Positions 1-8,080 of a DNA stretch of 64,000 bases are shown here, in pieces (position 1 is the first letter of the stretch; every line of letters begins with the position of its first letter). Made by a program: the position numbers and the translations under genes. Origin of the DNA: Poritiphilus flavus (GTDB lineage Bacteria > Bacteroidota > Bacteroidia > Flavobacteriales > Flavobacteriaceae); the NCBI RefSeq assembly GCF_009901585.1, contig NZ_WXYO01000001.1:558001-622000 (forward strand), written 5' to 3'. The notes under the pieces are model-generated. The model saw only the letters and a list, made by a program, of their open reading frames with translations, was not told the DNA's origin and did not search any database.

Positions 1-2
1 CA

Positions 3-83
3 GGTCACTTTAAAGGATTTTGGATTGCCTTATTTGTACGATGGTATCCGTTCGTCGAAAAATGGATACCAAAACCGCACTAA
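3..83 (+). other. Possible 3' end of an upstream gene
   Basis: An open frame enters from the left edge and stops with TAA at 81-83, 30 bases before the next start codon. Its residues are rich in W, F and P (ending ...KWIPKPH), which could be a real protein tail. A second frame, from base 1, is also open through this stretch, so the assignment is weak and no family can be named. Confidence 0.15.
43..70. repeat. Inverted repeat GGTATCC/GGATACC
   Basis: A perfect 7-base inverted repeat (43-49 and 64-70) has a 14-base spacer. It lies 44 bases before the CAP-domain lipoprotein gene. It has no T tract, so it is not an obvious terminator. It could be an operator or chance. Confidence 0.25.
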
Positions 84-113
84 TGCCGTTTTTATCGTAA
101 CAAATCATGCCTT

Positions 114-1079
114 ATGCGTTTTACCCAATCCCTGTCCAAGATCCTAACCCTAAGTTTATGTGGCTGTCTGGTTTTTCTCATCGGCTGTAGTGACGACAAC
201 TCAGACGCGCCTGAGGAAGAAATGCAACAGGAACTTCCTGTAGACAATACAGCCCGCCTCTCCGCCAAAACCTTATACGAAGATCTTTACCTGGCTTCTC
301 AGACCACCCCAACAGACACTGCCTGGAATGGGGACGAACCTGGCTGTGATCCCGGCGAGGTACCCCAGGCCACAAAAGACAAGATTTTTATGCGTTTGAG
401 TTACTTCAGGAATGCCGCAGGCCTGAACAATACCATCTCGGAAAACGCCACTAAGAGTATGAAAGCGCAACATGCGGCTTTAATGATGGACGCTAACAAC
501 CAGTTGGAGCACAACCCTCCAAACAGCTGGAAATGTTATACCAGTGATGGGGATGAGGGTGCCGGAAACTCCTTGCTTACTTTAACAAGAAATGCGGAAG
601 CCATAACTTCTTATGTCCGGGACCAGGGAGCGAATAACGGACCTGTCGGCCACAGAAGATGGCTGCTCTGGCCCAGACTTGCTGAGATAGGGATCGGAAA
701 TACCGATCAGGCCAACGCTATTTGGGTTCTCGGTAATGCCGGAACTCCTCCAGGCGACGCTCCGGAATTCATCGCATGGCCACCAGAAGGATATGTTCCG
801 GACGCTGTAGTCTATCCCCGATGGTCGTTCTCGATTGCAGGGGCTGATTTTTCAACTGCAAGCGTGAGCGTAAGGGACCTGAATGGGAATAATATCTCTT
901 TGCAAGTAGAAGCCCTTAGCACCGTTTATGGAGATCCTACTATCGTATGGGTGCCAGACGGCATCGACCTGAATTCAGAAGAAGACCGGGCCTATACCGT
1001 AAGCATCAGCGGGGTAACCCTAAATGATGAGCTCGTGGATTACGAATACCAGGTGATCCTGTTCGATCCCTTACGGTAA
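114..1079 (+). CDS. CAP (SCP/PR-1) domain lipoprotein
   Basis: This is a 321-residue exported lipoprotein. The signal peptide ends in lipobox LIGC with Cys25, followed by an acidic linker. Residues about 90-215 resemble a CAP/SCP domain: a helix with SYFRNAAGL (96-104), A-x-H at 118-120 and a conserved block VGHRRWLLWPRLAEIGIG (178-195). The rest is a beta-rich tail of unknown role. Bacterial CAP-domain proteins are secreted and mostly of unknown activity; some bind lipids or act on the cell wall. It is probably monocistronic, since the next gene starts 59 bases later after a strong inverted repeat. The family call is fairly secure; the function is not known. Confidence 0.8.
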   Translation: MRFTQSLSKILTLSLCGCLVFLIGCSDDNSDAPEEEMQQELPVDNTARLSAKTLYEDLYLASQTTPTDTAWNGDEPGCDPGEVPQATKDKIFMRLSYFRNAAGLNNTISENATKSMKAQHAALMMDANNQLEHNPPNSWKCYTSDGDEGAGNSLLTLTRNAEAITSYVRDQGANNGPVGHRRWLLWPRLAEIGIGNTDQANAIWVLGNAGTPPGDAPEFIAWPPEGYVPDAVVYPRWSFSIAGADFSTASVSVRDLNGNNISLQVEALSTVYGDPTIVWVPDGIDLNSEEDRAYTVSISGVTLNDELVDYEYQVILFDPLR

Positions 1080-1110
1080 TCAGGCTACCAGAGGTACCTC
1101 TTTTTTCGTA

Positions 1111-1131
1111 TTTTTAGGAGTATCCTAAAAA
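1111..1131. repeat. Perfect inverted repeat before the sialate esterase gene
   Basis: The arms are TTTTTAGGA (1111-1119) and TCCTAAAAA (1123-1131), with a 3-base spacer. The repeat ends 7 bases before the ATG at 1139. It overlaps a near-consensus -7 box TATTTTTA (1109-1116). The symmetry suggests an operator or bidirectional terminator. The A/T-rich ends would read as a T tract in either direction, but the GC core is only three pairs. Confidence 0.4.
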
Positions 1132-1138
1132 TCGACGA

Positions 1139-3100
1139 ATGTATACGCTTCCCAACCTCCTGAAGTATCGGCTTTTTCATCTATTATTGTTAGTGAGTTT
1201 TGGTTTCGCAACTCCTCTTAATGCGCAGCTGGAAGCCGCTAAAATTTTCTCTGACCATATGGTGCTGCAAAGGGATCAACCTCTCAAAATATGGGGTTGG
1301 GCTAAACCTAACAAAGAGGTACAACTCAACTTTAATGGTAACAACTTTAATGGCCTTAGCGGTGCGGATGGATATTGGGAGATATCAGTACCAACCCAAA
1401 AGGTCGGCGGACCTTATACCCTGCAAATTACAAGTGAAGAAGAAAAGATCAACTTTACCGATGTGATGATCGGAGATGTATGGCTGTGTTCAGGACAGTC
1501 CAACATGGAATGGACCGTAGCGAATTCCAACAATGCTAAAACTGAGATAGCCAATGGGAATTATCCGCATATCCGGCATTTTAAGGTCCCCCGCTCCTCT
1601 TCTTCATTGCCCGAAGCGAAACTCGCGGGGGGTTCCTGGGAAGTGTCGTCTACGGAATCCGTTGGCGACTTTACAGCAGTGGGGTATTTTTTTGCAAGAT
1701 TCATTCACAAATCCGAAGGCGTCCCCATAGGTCTATTGAACAGTTCCTGGGGAGGAAGCCGTATTGAACCCTGGATACGTGCAGAAGACCTGGGCTATGA
1801 GGATCCAGGGAAAATGGCAGCTGAGCTCGAGGCAAAAAGGAGCGAAGAAAAGGCGCAATTCCTGAAAATGCTCAAGAGTAAGCTAGGTGAAATTCCGGAA
1901 CAAGATAAGGGAATGACTGATGATCAGGCGGTCTGGGCCGCAAAAGACCTGGAAGACAGTGACTGGAAAACTATGGATCTTCCGGCTTTATGGGAGCAGA
2001 ACGGTTGGGAGAAAACAGACGGTGTCTTTTGGTTTCGCAAGGCGATCACCCTGGGAAAAGGAAGGCAAATGGCAGATGCGACCTTAAGCCTGGGGCCTAT
2101 AGATGACAGTGATCAGACCTGGGTCAACGGTCATAAGGTTGGAGAAATGGAGCAGGCCTACAACAAGAACAGAGTATACCAGGTGCCTTCCAAATATCTG
2201 AAAGAAGGGACCAATATTATAACCGTAAGGGTAGATGATACCGGTGGCGGAGGTGGTATATACGGAGATTCCAAACTTCTTAACCTTAAAGTGGGGGATG
2301 AGGAAATTTCCCTGGCAGGTTCCTGGAAGTATAAAGTGGGCATGGTTCGATTGAATAACGCTGACCAGTCTGCTAACCAGCAACCTACCCTTCTTTATAA
2401 TAAGATGATCCATCCCATACTCAAATTCCCCATTAAGGGAGTGCTTTGGTACCAGGGGGAATCCAACGCGGGAAGCCAAAAGGATGCTTCTGCCTATGCT
2501 GATCTGTTCAAAACCATGATCAGCAGTTGGAGAGGGCTTTGGGCTCAGGGCGAATTTCCTTTCCTTTACGTACAACTGGCAAACTTTATGGCTCCAAAAG
2601 GTCCATCGGAAGCCAGCAGCTGGGCAATACTTCGGGAGTCTCAGACCAGGGCCATGGAACTACCCAATACGGCACAGGCTGTTATCATAGATATTGGGGA
2701 GGAAAACGACATTCACCCCAGAAATAAACAGGATGTGGGCTATCGACTTGGACTTGCGGCTCAAAAACTGGCGTACGGCAAAAAAGTAATTCCCTCAGGT
2801 CCTGTTTTTCGTGAAATGTCTGCGGATAAAGGCAAACTGATCCTAAAATTCAACTATGCGGACAGTGGCCTTAAAACCAGTGATGGCAATGCGCCTGGTG
2901 GTTTTGCCATAGCCGGAGCAGACAAAAAATTCGTATGGGCCAATGCCCGAATTTCCGGGAACACTATTGAGGTGCATGCGTCGGAAATCAAGGAACCGGT
3001 GGCCGTTCGCTACGCCTGGGGAGATAACCCAAATAAGGCAAACCTTTACAACGAAGAAGGTCTCCCTGCCACCCCTTTTAGAACAGATCAGTGGGATTGA
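1139..3100 (+). CDS. Sialate O-acetylesterase (SASA/SGNH family)
   Basis: This 653-residue secreted esterase is predicted to remove O-acetyl groups from sialic acids or other acetylated carbohydrates in the periplasm. A signal peptide covers residues 1-29. The block DVWLCSGQSNMEW (113-125) contains the catalytic Ser121 of the SGNH fold. GVLWYQGESN near residue 434 and the D-x-H pair in ENDIHP near residue 525 supply the other conserved blocks. A beta-sandwich insertion (about 270-400) splits the hydrolase domain, as in other family members of about 650 residues. No sialic acid catabolism genes are adjacent, so the natural substrate may be another acetylated polysaccharide. The gene stands alone between inverted repeats. 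Confidence 0.88.
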   Translation: MYTLPNLLKYRLFHLLLLVSFGFATPLNAQLEAAKIFSDHMVLQRDQPLKIWGWAKPNKEVQLNFNGNNFNGLSGADGYWEISVPTQKVGGPYTLQITSEEEKINFTDVMIGDVWLCSGQSNMEWTVANSNNAKTEIANGNYPHIRHFKVPRSSSSLPEAKLAGGSWEVSSTESVGDFTAVGYFFARFIHKSEGVPIGLLNSSWGGSRIEPWIRAEDLGYEDPGKMAAELEAKRSEEKAQFLKMLKSKLGEIPEQDKGMTDDQAVWAAKDLEDSDWKTMDLPALWEQNGWEKTDGVFWFRKAITLGKGRQMADATLSLGPIDDSDQTWVNGHKVGEMEQAYNKNRVYQVPSKYLKEGTNIITVRVDDTGGGGGIYGDSKLLNLKVGDEEISLAGSWKYKVGMVRLNNADQSANQQPTLLYNKMIHPILKFPIKGVLWYQGESNAGSQKDASAYADLFKTMISSWRGLWAQGEFPFLYVQLANFMAPKGPSEASSWAILRESQTRAMELPNTAQAVIIDIGEENDIHPRNKQDVGYRLGLAAQKLAYGKKVIPSGPVFREMSADKGKLILKFNYADSGLKTSDGNAPGGFAIAGADKKFVWANARISGNTIEVHASEIKEPVAVRYAWGDNPNKANLYNEEGLPATPFRTDQWD

Positions 3101-3106
3101 TCGTAG

Positions 3107-3126
3107 GGAATGCAAAGTGGCGTTCC
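3107..3126 (+). terminator. Weak hairpin after the sialate esterase gene
   Basis: GGAATGC (3107-3113) pairs with GCGTTCC (3120-3126) with one G-U pair and a 6-base loop, starting 7 bases after the stop codon. There is no T tract, so it may only stabilise the 3' end. Confidence 0.25.
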
Positions 3127-3225
3127 GTGAATTCTTTATTCTTCAAATAGACTGACAAGTGGTCCTTTAAGCAGCTATAATCTATGGCCAATCAACCTAT
3201 TTAAGTGAAGTATGGCTTTTGAATT

Positions 3226-3268
3226 TTGATTAGGATTACAAATTATAGTCATAGTTTTCGTATCTTAA
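3226..3268 (+). promoter_or_regulatory. Candidate promoter for the SpoIIAA-like gene
   Basis: TTG at 3226-3228 is followed after 23 bases by TAGTTTTC (3252-3259), one mismatch from the Bacteroidota -7 box TAnnTTTG. An alternative -7, TATCTTAA (3261-3268), is preceded by TTTTCG, as is the box before the Gfo/Idh gene at 34727. Which one is used cannot be decided from the sequence. Confidence 0.35.
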
Positions 3269-3289
3269 TTAGGAAAATTAAGAGTTCCC

Positions 3290-3685
3290 ATGATTCATTC
3301 CCTTACAAACAATTTGTTGGCGGTCCACGAATTGGATATTGGCGTCTTTCGATTCTATCCGAACCTGGTGATCTCCGAGATCAAGGAAGGTACAGTGGTC
3401 ACCTTTGAAAAGGCCTTGCCGCTGTTCTCCATTGGCATGGAATATTACGACATGGATACCTCTTTGGTGTATATTTCCGATCGTAAGAATTCCTATTCCA
3501 TAGACCCTACCTTACATATGGAAGCCAAAGAGATCTTTTCCAATCTCATCGGATACGGGGTGGTCGCCTACAACGAAATGAGCAGAAAAATAGCCGCGCT
3601 GGAGCAAAAATTCGTAGCCTGCCCAATGGGCGTCTTCAATTCCCTGGACGAAGCGAAAATCTGGGCACAAGACCTGTTAAAATAG
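3290..3685 (+). CDS. SpoIIAA/STAS-like protein (DUF7793-type)
   Basis: This soluble 131-residue protein has no signal peptide or membrane segment. Its pattern (a beta strand with the charged HELDIGVFRFYPN block, then alternating helices and strands, ending in DEAKIWAQDLL) resembles the small SpoIIAA-like/STAS-fold proteins common in Flavobacteriaceae. The final DEAxxW helix is typical of that group. The biochemical role is unknown; STAS-fold proteins often act as binding or regulatory modules. It appears to be transcribed alone. Confidence 0.6.
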   Translation: MIHSLTNNLLAVHELDIGVFRFYPNLVISEIKEGTVVTFEKALPLFSIGMEYYDMDTSLVYISDRKNSYSIDPTLHMEAKEIFSNLIGYGVVAYNEMSRKIAALEQKFVACPMGVFNSLDEAKIWAQDLLK

Positions 3686-3830
3686 GTCCTTTTCTTGCTT
3701 CCCGGGAGGCCGAAGCAGCCTCTGGCCATCATTCTTAGAACTGATCCCTGTCATATTACTACACAGCGGGTTCACTTACCTTTATCACTAATCCTTTAGC
3801 AACACAGTTGCCAAACTAAAAGCCCATGTT

Positions 3831-4337
3831 ATGAAAAGGCTGGTTTTATATACCCTGGCGCTTGGTTTTACAGCTCAGGTACTTTCTCAGGAAGTAAAAA
3901 CGGAAGTACTCACGGAGGTAGTAGTAATGGCGGTCAATTACAAATACCTGGACCAGACGGATAATACAGAGGCTGCAATCCCCGTAAAACGCTTGCGAAA
4001 AGAAGTAGCCACTTTTGATGTACAGGACGCGGAATTCTACCAGGACGATTATGAATTCTATACCGTTAATTTTTATATCCCGGATGGTAAGATCGTTGCG
4101 GTTTACGATCAGGAAGGTAAAATTCTGAGAACCATCGAAAAGTTCAGGGATATGAAACTTCCCAAAGCGGTTGGTAAAGCCGTACAAAAAAGATTCCCGG
4201 AATGGGAGGTTATCGGTGAAGTGTATAGAGTATCATACAACCATGAGGATGGGGCAACACAGAGTTACAAACTAAAACTCCGGAATGGAGATGAGATCCT
4301 TCGTGTAAAAGTAAATGAGAAAGGGGAATTTCAATAG
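3831..4337 (+). CDS. Exported PepSY-like (BLIP-like) protein
   Basis: This 168-residue protein has a signal peptide (residues 1-19, cleavage near VLSQ). The C-terminal 60 residues carry the pattern PKAVGKAVQKRFPEW...SYKLKLRNGDEILRVKVNEKGEF, typical of the PepSY-like, beta-lactamase-inhibitor-like fold found in small periplasmic proteins of Bacteroidota. It converges with nadD, 37 bases away. Homologues in this position are sometimes labelled nicotinate-nucleotide adenylyltransferase by error; nothing in this sequence supports that activity. The role is unknown, possibly binding or inhibiting a periplasmic enzyme. Confidence 0.65.
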   Translation: MKRLVLYTLALGFTAQVLSQEVKTEVLTEVVVMAVNYKYLDQTDNTEAAIPVKRLRKEVATFDVQDAEFYQDDYEFYTVNFYIPDGKIVAVYDQEGKILRTIEKFRDMKLPKAVGKAVQKRFPEWEVIGEVYRVSYNHEDGATQSYKLKLRNGDEILRVKVNEKGEFQ

Positions 4338-4374
4338 GCCTTGGAGTAGTAGTCGCTTTACGAAGAGGTTGAAT

Positions 4375-4959
4375 TTATTTGTAAAAATTCATTTCGTCCA
4401 TATACTTCCACACAGTATCCGGCAGCATAGCCCGGATGTTTTTACCTGCCTTGTGTTGCTTGCGGATAAAGGTGGAAGAAATTTCCATTATTGGCGCGTC
4501 AATCCAATGTATATTAGGATGTTCTCTTAGATTATCCGGAGTTTCGGATTTTGTGATCCTGGGATAAACATACAACTGATGGCGTTCCAAAATGAGCTCG
4601 TAGTTCTTCCATTTGTGAAAGCTCTGAAGATTATCCTCTCCCATGATCAGGGAAAAGCGGTATCCTTCCGGGTACTTTTCTTCCAAATGAATCAGCGTAT
4701 TGATGGTATAGTTCGGTTGTGGCAGATCAAACTCGATCTTACTGGGGATAAGCTTGGGAAAATCCTTTACAGCTTCGTATACCATTTGAAAGCGGTGATT
4801 GTTGTCCAATAAGGTTTTCTTTACTTTAAAAGGACTTTTAGGGGTGACCACGAACCAAACCTCATCAAGATCCGAAAACTCCACCATATGATTGGCAATT
4901 ACCAGGTGGCCAATGTGTATGGGATTAAAGGTGCCAAAATAAAGTCCAACCTGTTTCAT
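4375..4959 (-). CDS. nadD: Nicotinate-nucleotide adenylyltransferase
   Basis: NadD transfers AMP from ATP to nicotinate mononucleotide, giving deamido-NAD, the penultimate step of NAD synthesis. The 194-residue length is normal. The nucleotidyltransferase motif GTFNPIHIGH is at residues 9-18 (H-x-G-H), and the ISSTFIR motif is at 160-166. The start codon overlaps the end of gmk by 4 bases (ATGA), so the two are translationally coupled. It is the last gene of the yicC-gmk-nadD operon, an order common in Bacteroidota. Confidence 0.95.
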   Translation of the reverse strand: MKQVGLYFGTFNPIHIGHLVIANHMVEFSDLDEVWFVVTPKSPFKVKKTLLDNNHRFQMVYEAVKDFPKLIPSKIEFDLPQPNYTINTLIHLEEKYPEGYRFSLIMGEDNLQSFHKWKNYELILERHQLYVYPRITKSETPDNLREHPNIHWIDAPIMEISSTFIRKQHKAGKNIRAMLPDTVWKYMDEMNFYK

Positions 4960-5546
4960 TCCTCTTCATCTGCTTGTTCCCCTACGAATTCTGCTACCAG
5001 CTTATGAGCTTCTTTTAAGGCAACTTTCAGGTCGTAATTCTTGATAACCTTGTCAAATTGTGGAGCCGTTGCGAGTTCTACTGAAGCCTTTGCAATGCGC
5101 ATATTGATCTTGTCATTGCTTTCGGTACTTCTTTTTTTGAGGCGGATCTTTAGCTCGTCTACACTTGGGGGTTTAACGAAAACGGCCAGGGTCTGTTCAG
5201 GGAATTTCCGTTTTATTCTAAGACCTCCTGCTACGTCTATATCAAAAATGACATTTTTACCTTCGGCCCAGAGCCGTTCCACCTCACTTTTTAAAGTTCC
5301 GTAAAAATTATCGCGATAGACCTCCTCCCATTCCAGGAAATCGCCATTTTTAATGTGGTTTTTGAACTCTGAGATGGATATGAAATAGTAGTGTTCCCCG
5401 TGCTTTTCCCTCGCCCTCCTGGGCCTTGAGGTAGCTGAGACTGAAAAAGCGAGATTTAGTTCGGGTTGCTCCAGCAGATACCTCACTATGGTGGTTTTTC
5501 CACTTCCGGAAGGGGCCGAAAATACGAGAAGCTTACCTCCCTTCAT
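4956..5546 (-). CDS. gmk: Guanylate kinase
   Basis: Guanylate kinase phosphorylates GMP to GDP with ATP. This 196-residue protein has the P-loop APSGSGKT at residues 11-18 and the GMP-binding SATSRPRRAREKHGEHYYF block that follows. The start codon shares one base with the yicC stop (TGATG), and its end overlaps nadD by 4 bases. All three genes are probably made from one mRNA. No unusual features. Confidence 0.96.
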   Translation of the reverse strand: MKGGKLLVFSAPSGSGKTTIVRYLLEQPELNLAFSVSATSRPRRAREKHGEHYYFISISEFKNHIKNGDFLEWEEVYRDNFYGTLKSEVERLWAEGKNVIFDIDVAGGLRIKRKFPEQTLAVFVKPPSVDELKIRLKKRSTESNDKINMRIAKASVELATAPQFDKVIKNYDLKVALKEAHKLVAEFVGEQADEEE

Positions 5547-6403
5547 CAGAGTACATTCAGCATTTGTTCCTTAATTTTCTCCAACTCATCTTTCATCTGT
5601 ACCACCAGCTGCTGCATAGGGGCATAATTGGCTTTGGAACCAATTGTATTGATCTCCCTTCCGATCTCCTGGCTGATAAAACCTAGCTTTTTCCCGTTTG
5701 AATCCTTAGAATTCAGCGTTTCTTTGAAGTAATCCAGGTGATTCTTCAGTCGGACCTTCTCTTCAGTAATGTCGTATTTTTCCAGGTAGTAGATAAGTTC
5801 CTGTTCAAAACGGTTGGCATCCACCTCAGTCTTAAGATCCGATACGGCTTTTTCCAGTCTTTCCCTGATGGTTGAAAGCCTTTCCGGGTCCATGGCCTCC
5901 ACCTGGGTTAGTAGTTTTTGGATACCTGCAATTCGATCCAGAAAGTCCTTTTCCAGTATCTTGCCTTCCTCAGTCCGGAATCGGTTTACCTCTTGCAGTG
6001 CTTTTCCAAGGCTTTCCCGGATTGTGAGATATTCCTCTTCGTCAATATCATCCTTGTCCGTTTTCAAGGCATCAGGTAGTCGCACGGCCATCTCCAGCAA
6101 TCGCAACTCATCGCCATCAGCAATACCGCGTAGTTGATTCATATATTGGCGTACAACATTCTGGTTTACTTCTGCGGTAGTCTCGCTGCCGGTCATCTCA
6201 ACATACAATCCAAAATCCACTTTTCCCCTGATCAGTTCCTCGGCTATCGCTTTTCTAAGCTCCAATTCCTTCTCCCGGTAGGTAGCAGGCATCCGGGCAT
6301 TAATGTCCAGGCTCTTGCTATTGAGAGATTTTAGCTCAACGGTGATCTTTTTCGATGGAAGCTGTACCACATGCTTCCCAAATCCTGTCATGGATTGGAT
6401 CAT
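5546..6403 (-). CDS. yicC: YicC family endoribonuclease
   Basis: This 285-residue protein begins with the family signature MTGFG (residues 5-9) followed by ELKSLNSKSLDI, and ends with the conserved segment FISQEIGREINTIGSKANYA...MKDELEKIKEQMLNVL. YicC proteins are cytoplasmic endoribonucleases linked to small-RNA turnover and stationary-phase survival. It is the first gene of the yicC-gmk-nadD operon. A good -7 box lies 21-28 bases before the start codon. Confidence 0.92.
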   Translation of the reverse strand: MIQSMTGFGKHVVQLPSKKITVELKSLNSKSLDINARMPATYREKELELRKAIAEELIRGKVDFGLYVEMTGSETTAEVNQNVVRQYMNQLRGIADGDELRLLEMAVRLPDALKTDKDDIDEEEYLTIRESLGKALQEVNRFRTEEGKILEKDFLDRIAGIQKLLTQVEAMDPERLSTIRERLEKAVSDLKTEVDANRFEQELIYYLEKYDITEEKVRLKNHLDYFKETLNSKDSNGKKLGFISQEIGREINTIGSKANYAPMQQLVVQMKDELEKIKEQMLNVL

Positions 6404-6423
6404 ATCGCGATTTTAGATTTCGC

Positions 6424-6431
6424 CAAAGGTA
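6424..6431 (-). promoter_or_regulatory. -7 box for the yicC-gmk-nadD operon
   Basis: The minus strand reads TACCTTTG, a perfect match to TAnnTTTG, 21-28 bases before the yicC start. No TTG is found at 17-23 bases upstream, so only half of the promoter is supported. Confidence 0.4.
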
Positions 6432-6461
6432 GCTAAATTTTAAGCTTTGATAGCGTGAAGC

Positions 6462-7274
6462 TTACAATTCACGTATCCAAATATTCCGGTAGCTGACCCT
6501 ACTGTTATCCTGGTGATCCTGTAACATAAGAGGTCCTTTACCATGTGCCGGGTTCTTAGGCCAGCCTATATATGGCGTAGTTCCCTTGATCTCTACATGG
6601 TCCTGGATCAGCACCCCGTTGTGAATAAGGGTAAGCCTACCCGACTTTATTTTCTGGCCTTGCTCGTTGAACTCCGGAGCGTGGTAAATAATATCATAGG
6701 AATTCCATTCCCCGGTGGGCACGGACGCCTTAGCCAGAGGGGTGTGTTGCTTGTAGATAGAGCCTACCTGCCCGTTCACATAGGTGTCGTTATCATTGTT
6801 GTCCAGAACCTGTACCTCATAGAGTCCATTCAGAAAGACACCGCTGTTACCCCTGTTCTGCCCCTCTCTTTGAACTTCGGCAGGGGAGCGCCACTCTAAA
6901 TGCAATTGTACATCACCAAAATTCTGCTTGGTGCGAATATTTCCAGTCTTGTCCTTAACGGTCATACTTCCATCATCATTCAGATACCAGGATACTTCGG
7001 TACTGTCCCTGGCCATCATCCAGGAGTCAAAATTACTGCCGTCAAAAAGAACAATGGCGTCACTGGGTACCCCATTCTGCCCGGTTGGGTTTACCGTAGG
7101 TGGAACCGGCTCATAAAACTCGGTCTCTTCTGGTTTAGTGGGCTCCTCGCCGGTGTATTCTTCATGAACAATTACTTCAGGTACCGCCATCTGGTCAGAC
7201 TCCTTTACTTCCTGCGCTTCTCCTTTACAAGAAAGAATAAGGAGTGCCAGAACAAAAAAATAACAGTTTTTCAT
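6462..7274 (-). CDS. DUF1080 lipoprotein (3-keto-disaccharide hydrolase-like)
   Basis: This 270-residue lipoprotein has lipobox ILSC (Cys16). After an acidic linker, residues about 70-270 form a DUF1080/3-keto-disaccharide hydrolase domain: IVLFDGSNFDSWM, then FGDVQLHLEWRSP, NRGNSGVFLNGLYEVQVLDN, and the ending LMLQDHQDNSRVSYRNIWIREL. Characterised relatives act on 3-keto sugars, cleaving the glycosidic bond by elimination; many paralogues are untested. It lies 43 bases after another DUF1080 gene and is likely in the same operon as it and the TIM-barrel gene at 8081. It is probably periplasmic or surface-anchored. Confidence 0.85.
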   Translation of the reverse strand: MKNCYFFVLALLILSCKGEAQEVKESDQMAVPEVIVHEEYTGEEPTKPEETEFYEPVPPTVNPTGQNGVPSDAIVLFDGSNFDSWMMARDSTEVSWYLNDDGSMTVKDKTGNIRTKQNFGDVQLHLEWRSPAEVQREGQNRGNSGVFLNGLYEVQVLDNNDNDTYVNGQVGSIYKQHTPLAKASVPTGEWNSYDIIYHAPEFNEQGQKIKSGRLTLIHNGVLIQDHVEIKGTTPYIGWPKNPAHGKGPLMLQDHQDNSRVSYRNIWIREL

Positions 7275-7317
7275 TTGTTGGTTTTTGGTATTACTGCTTC
7301 AGCGTATGAAGACGATT

Positions 7318-8070
7318 TTACAATTCTTTGATCTTAATATTTCTGTATGCCACGACATCCCAGTGATCCTGTAAGCCAATTTTGCCCGTGGTATACTTCC
7401 CAAATCCTTCCCAATCCGCGAACTTCGATTTGGAGACCATTTCGTTCCAGGCCTCATTGGAAACAGGGAAGTTCACTATCTCCTTACCGTTCAAAACCAC
7501 ACTCCCCTGCTGGGTTTCATGATTAATGGTTATCACACAGCTATTCCATTCCCCAACCGGAACTGTGACATCCTCCGATGGAGCCACCATATCGTAAAGT
7601 GATCCGGCCTGGTGAGTGGTGCCGTTTTTGGCATCCGGGTGTTTTTCATTGTCCAGCACCTGAATTTCCGGTCCGGTCTCGTAAGGTTGTCCATACTTTT
7701 CGTCTTCTTTGATACCCCAGAAAATGCCACTATTTCCTGCTTCGGCGATCCGCCATTCCAGGGAGAGCACAAAGTTGGTATAGTCTTTTTTGGTGACGAT
7801 ATTATAGCTCATTCCCTCCGGACGTTCTTCAGGAGGGTAAAATACCATGGCCCCGTCTTCCAACTTCCAGGTATCTGGTACTTCATCCTCACCGTAACCC
7901 TTCCAATGTTCAAAAGAAGAGCCGTCAAAAAGAATGGTCCATTCCTTTTCCTGTTCTTGTTGCACTTCTTCAGTCATGTCCTCGGAATCCGCCATGTCTT
8001 GCTTTTCAGCCTTGCCTTTACACCCGAGGAAAAAGGTGGAGATCAATACCGCGATTACAATTCTTTTCAT
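7318..8070 (-). CDS. DUF1080 lipoprotein, second copy
   Basis: This 250-residue lipoprotein has lipobox FLGC (Cys17). It shares the DUF1080 blocks with its neighbour (WTILFDGSSFEHWKG, FVLSLEWRIAEAGNSGIFWG, EIQVLDNEKHPDA, IGLQDHWDVVAYRNIKIKEL) but differs clearly in the middle, so this is an old paralogue and not a recent duplication. It is predicted to cleave or hydrate 3-keto glycosides outside the cytoplasm. It starts 10 bases after the TIM-barrel sugar isomerase gene, which argues for one transcript. Confidence 0.86.
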   Translation of the reverse strand: MKRIVIAVLISTFFLGCKGKAEKQDMADSEDMTEEVQQEQEKEWTILFDGSSFEHWKGYGEDEVPDTWKLEDGAMVFYPPEERPEGMSYNIVTKKDYTNFVLSLEWRIAEAGNSGIFWGIKEDEKYGQPYETGPEIQVLDNEKHPDAKNGTTHQAGSLYDMVAPSEDVTVPVGEWNSCVITINHETQQGSVVLNGKEIVNFPVSNEAWNEMVSKSKFADWEGFGKYTTGKIGLQDHWDVVAYRNIKIKEL

Positions 8071-8080
8071 CGGATTCTAT

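Noticed and set aside
3706-3722. GAGGC/GCCTC hairpin as a terminator
   Set aside because: Only five pairs and no T tract after it.
3831-4337. Annotation of this gene as nicotinate-nucleotide adenylyltransferase
   Set aside because: It has a signal peptide and a PepSY-like domain and lacks nucleotidyltransferase motifs; the true nadD is next to it.
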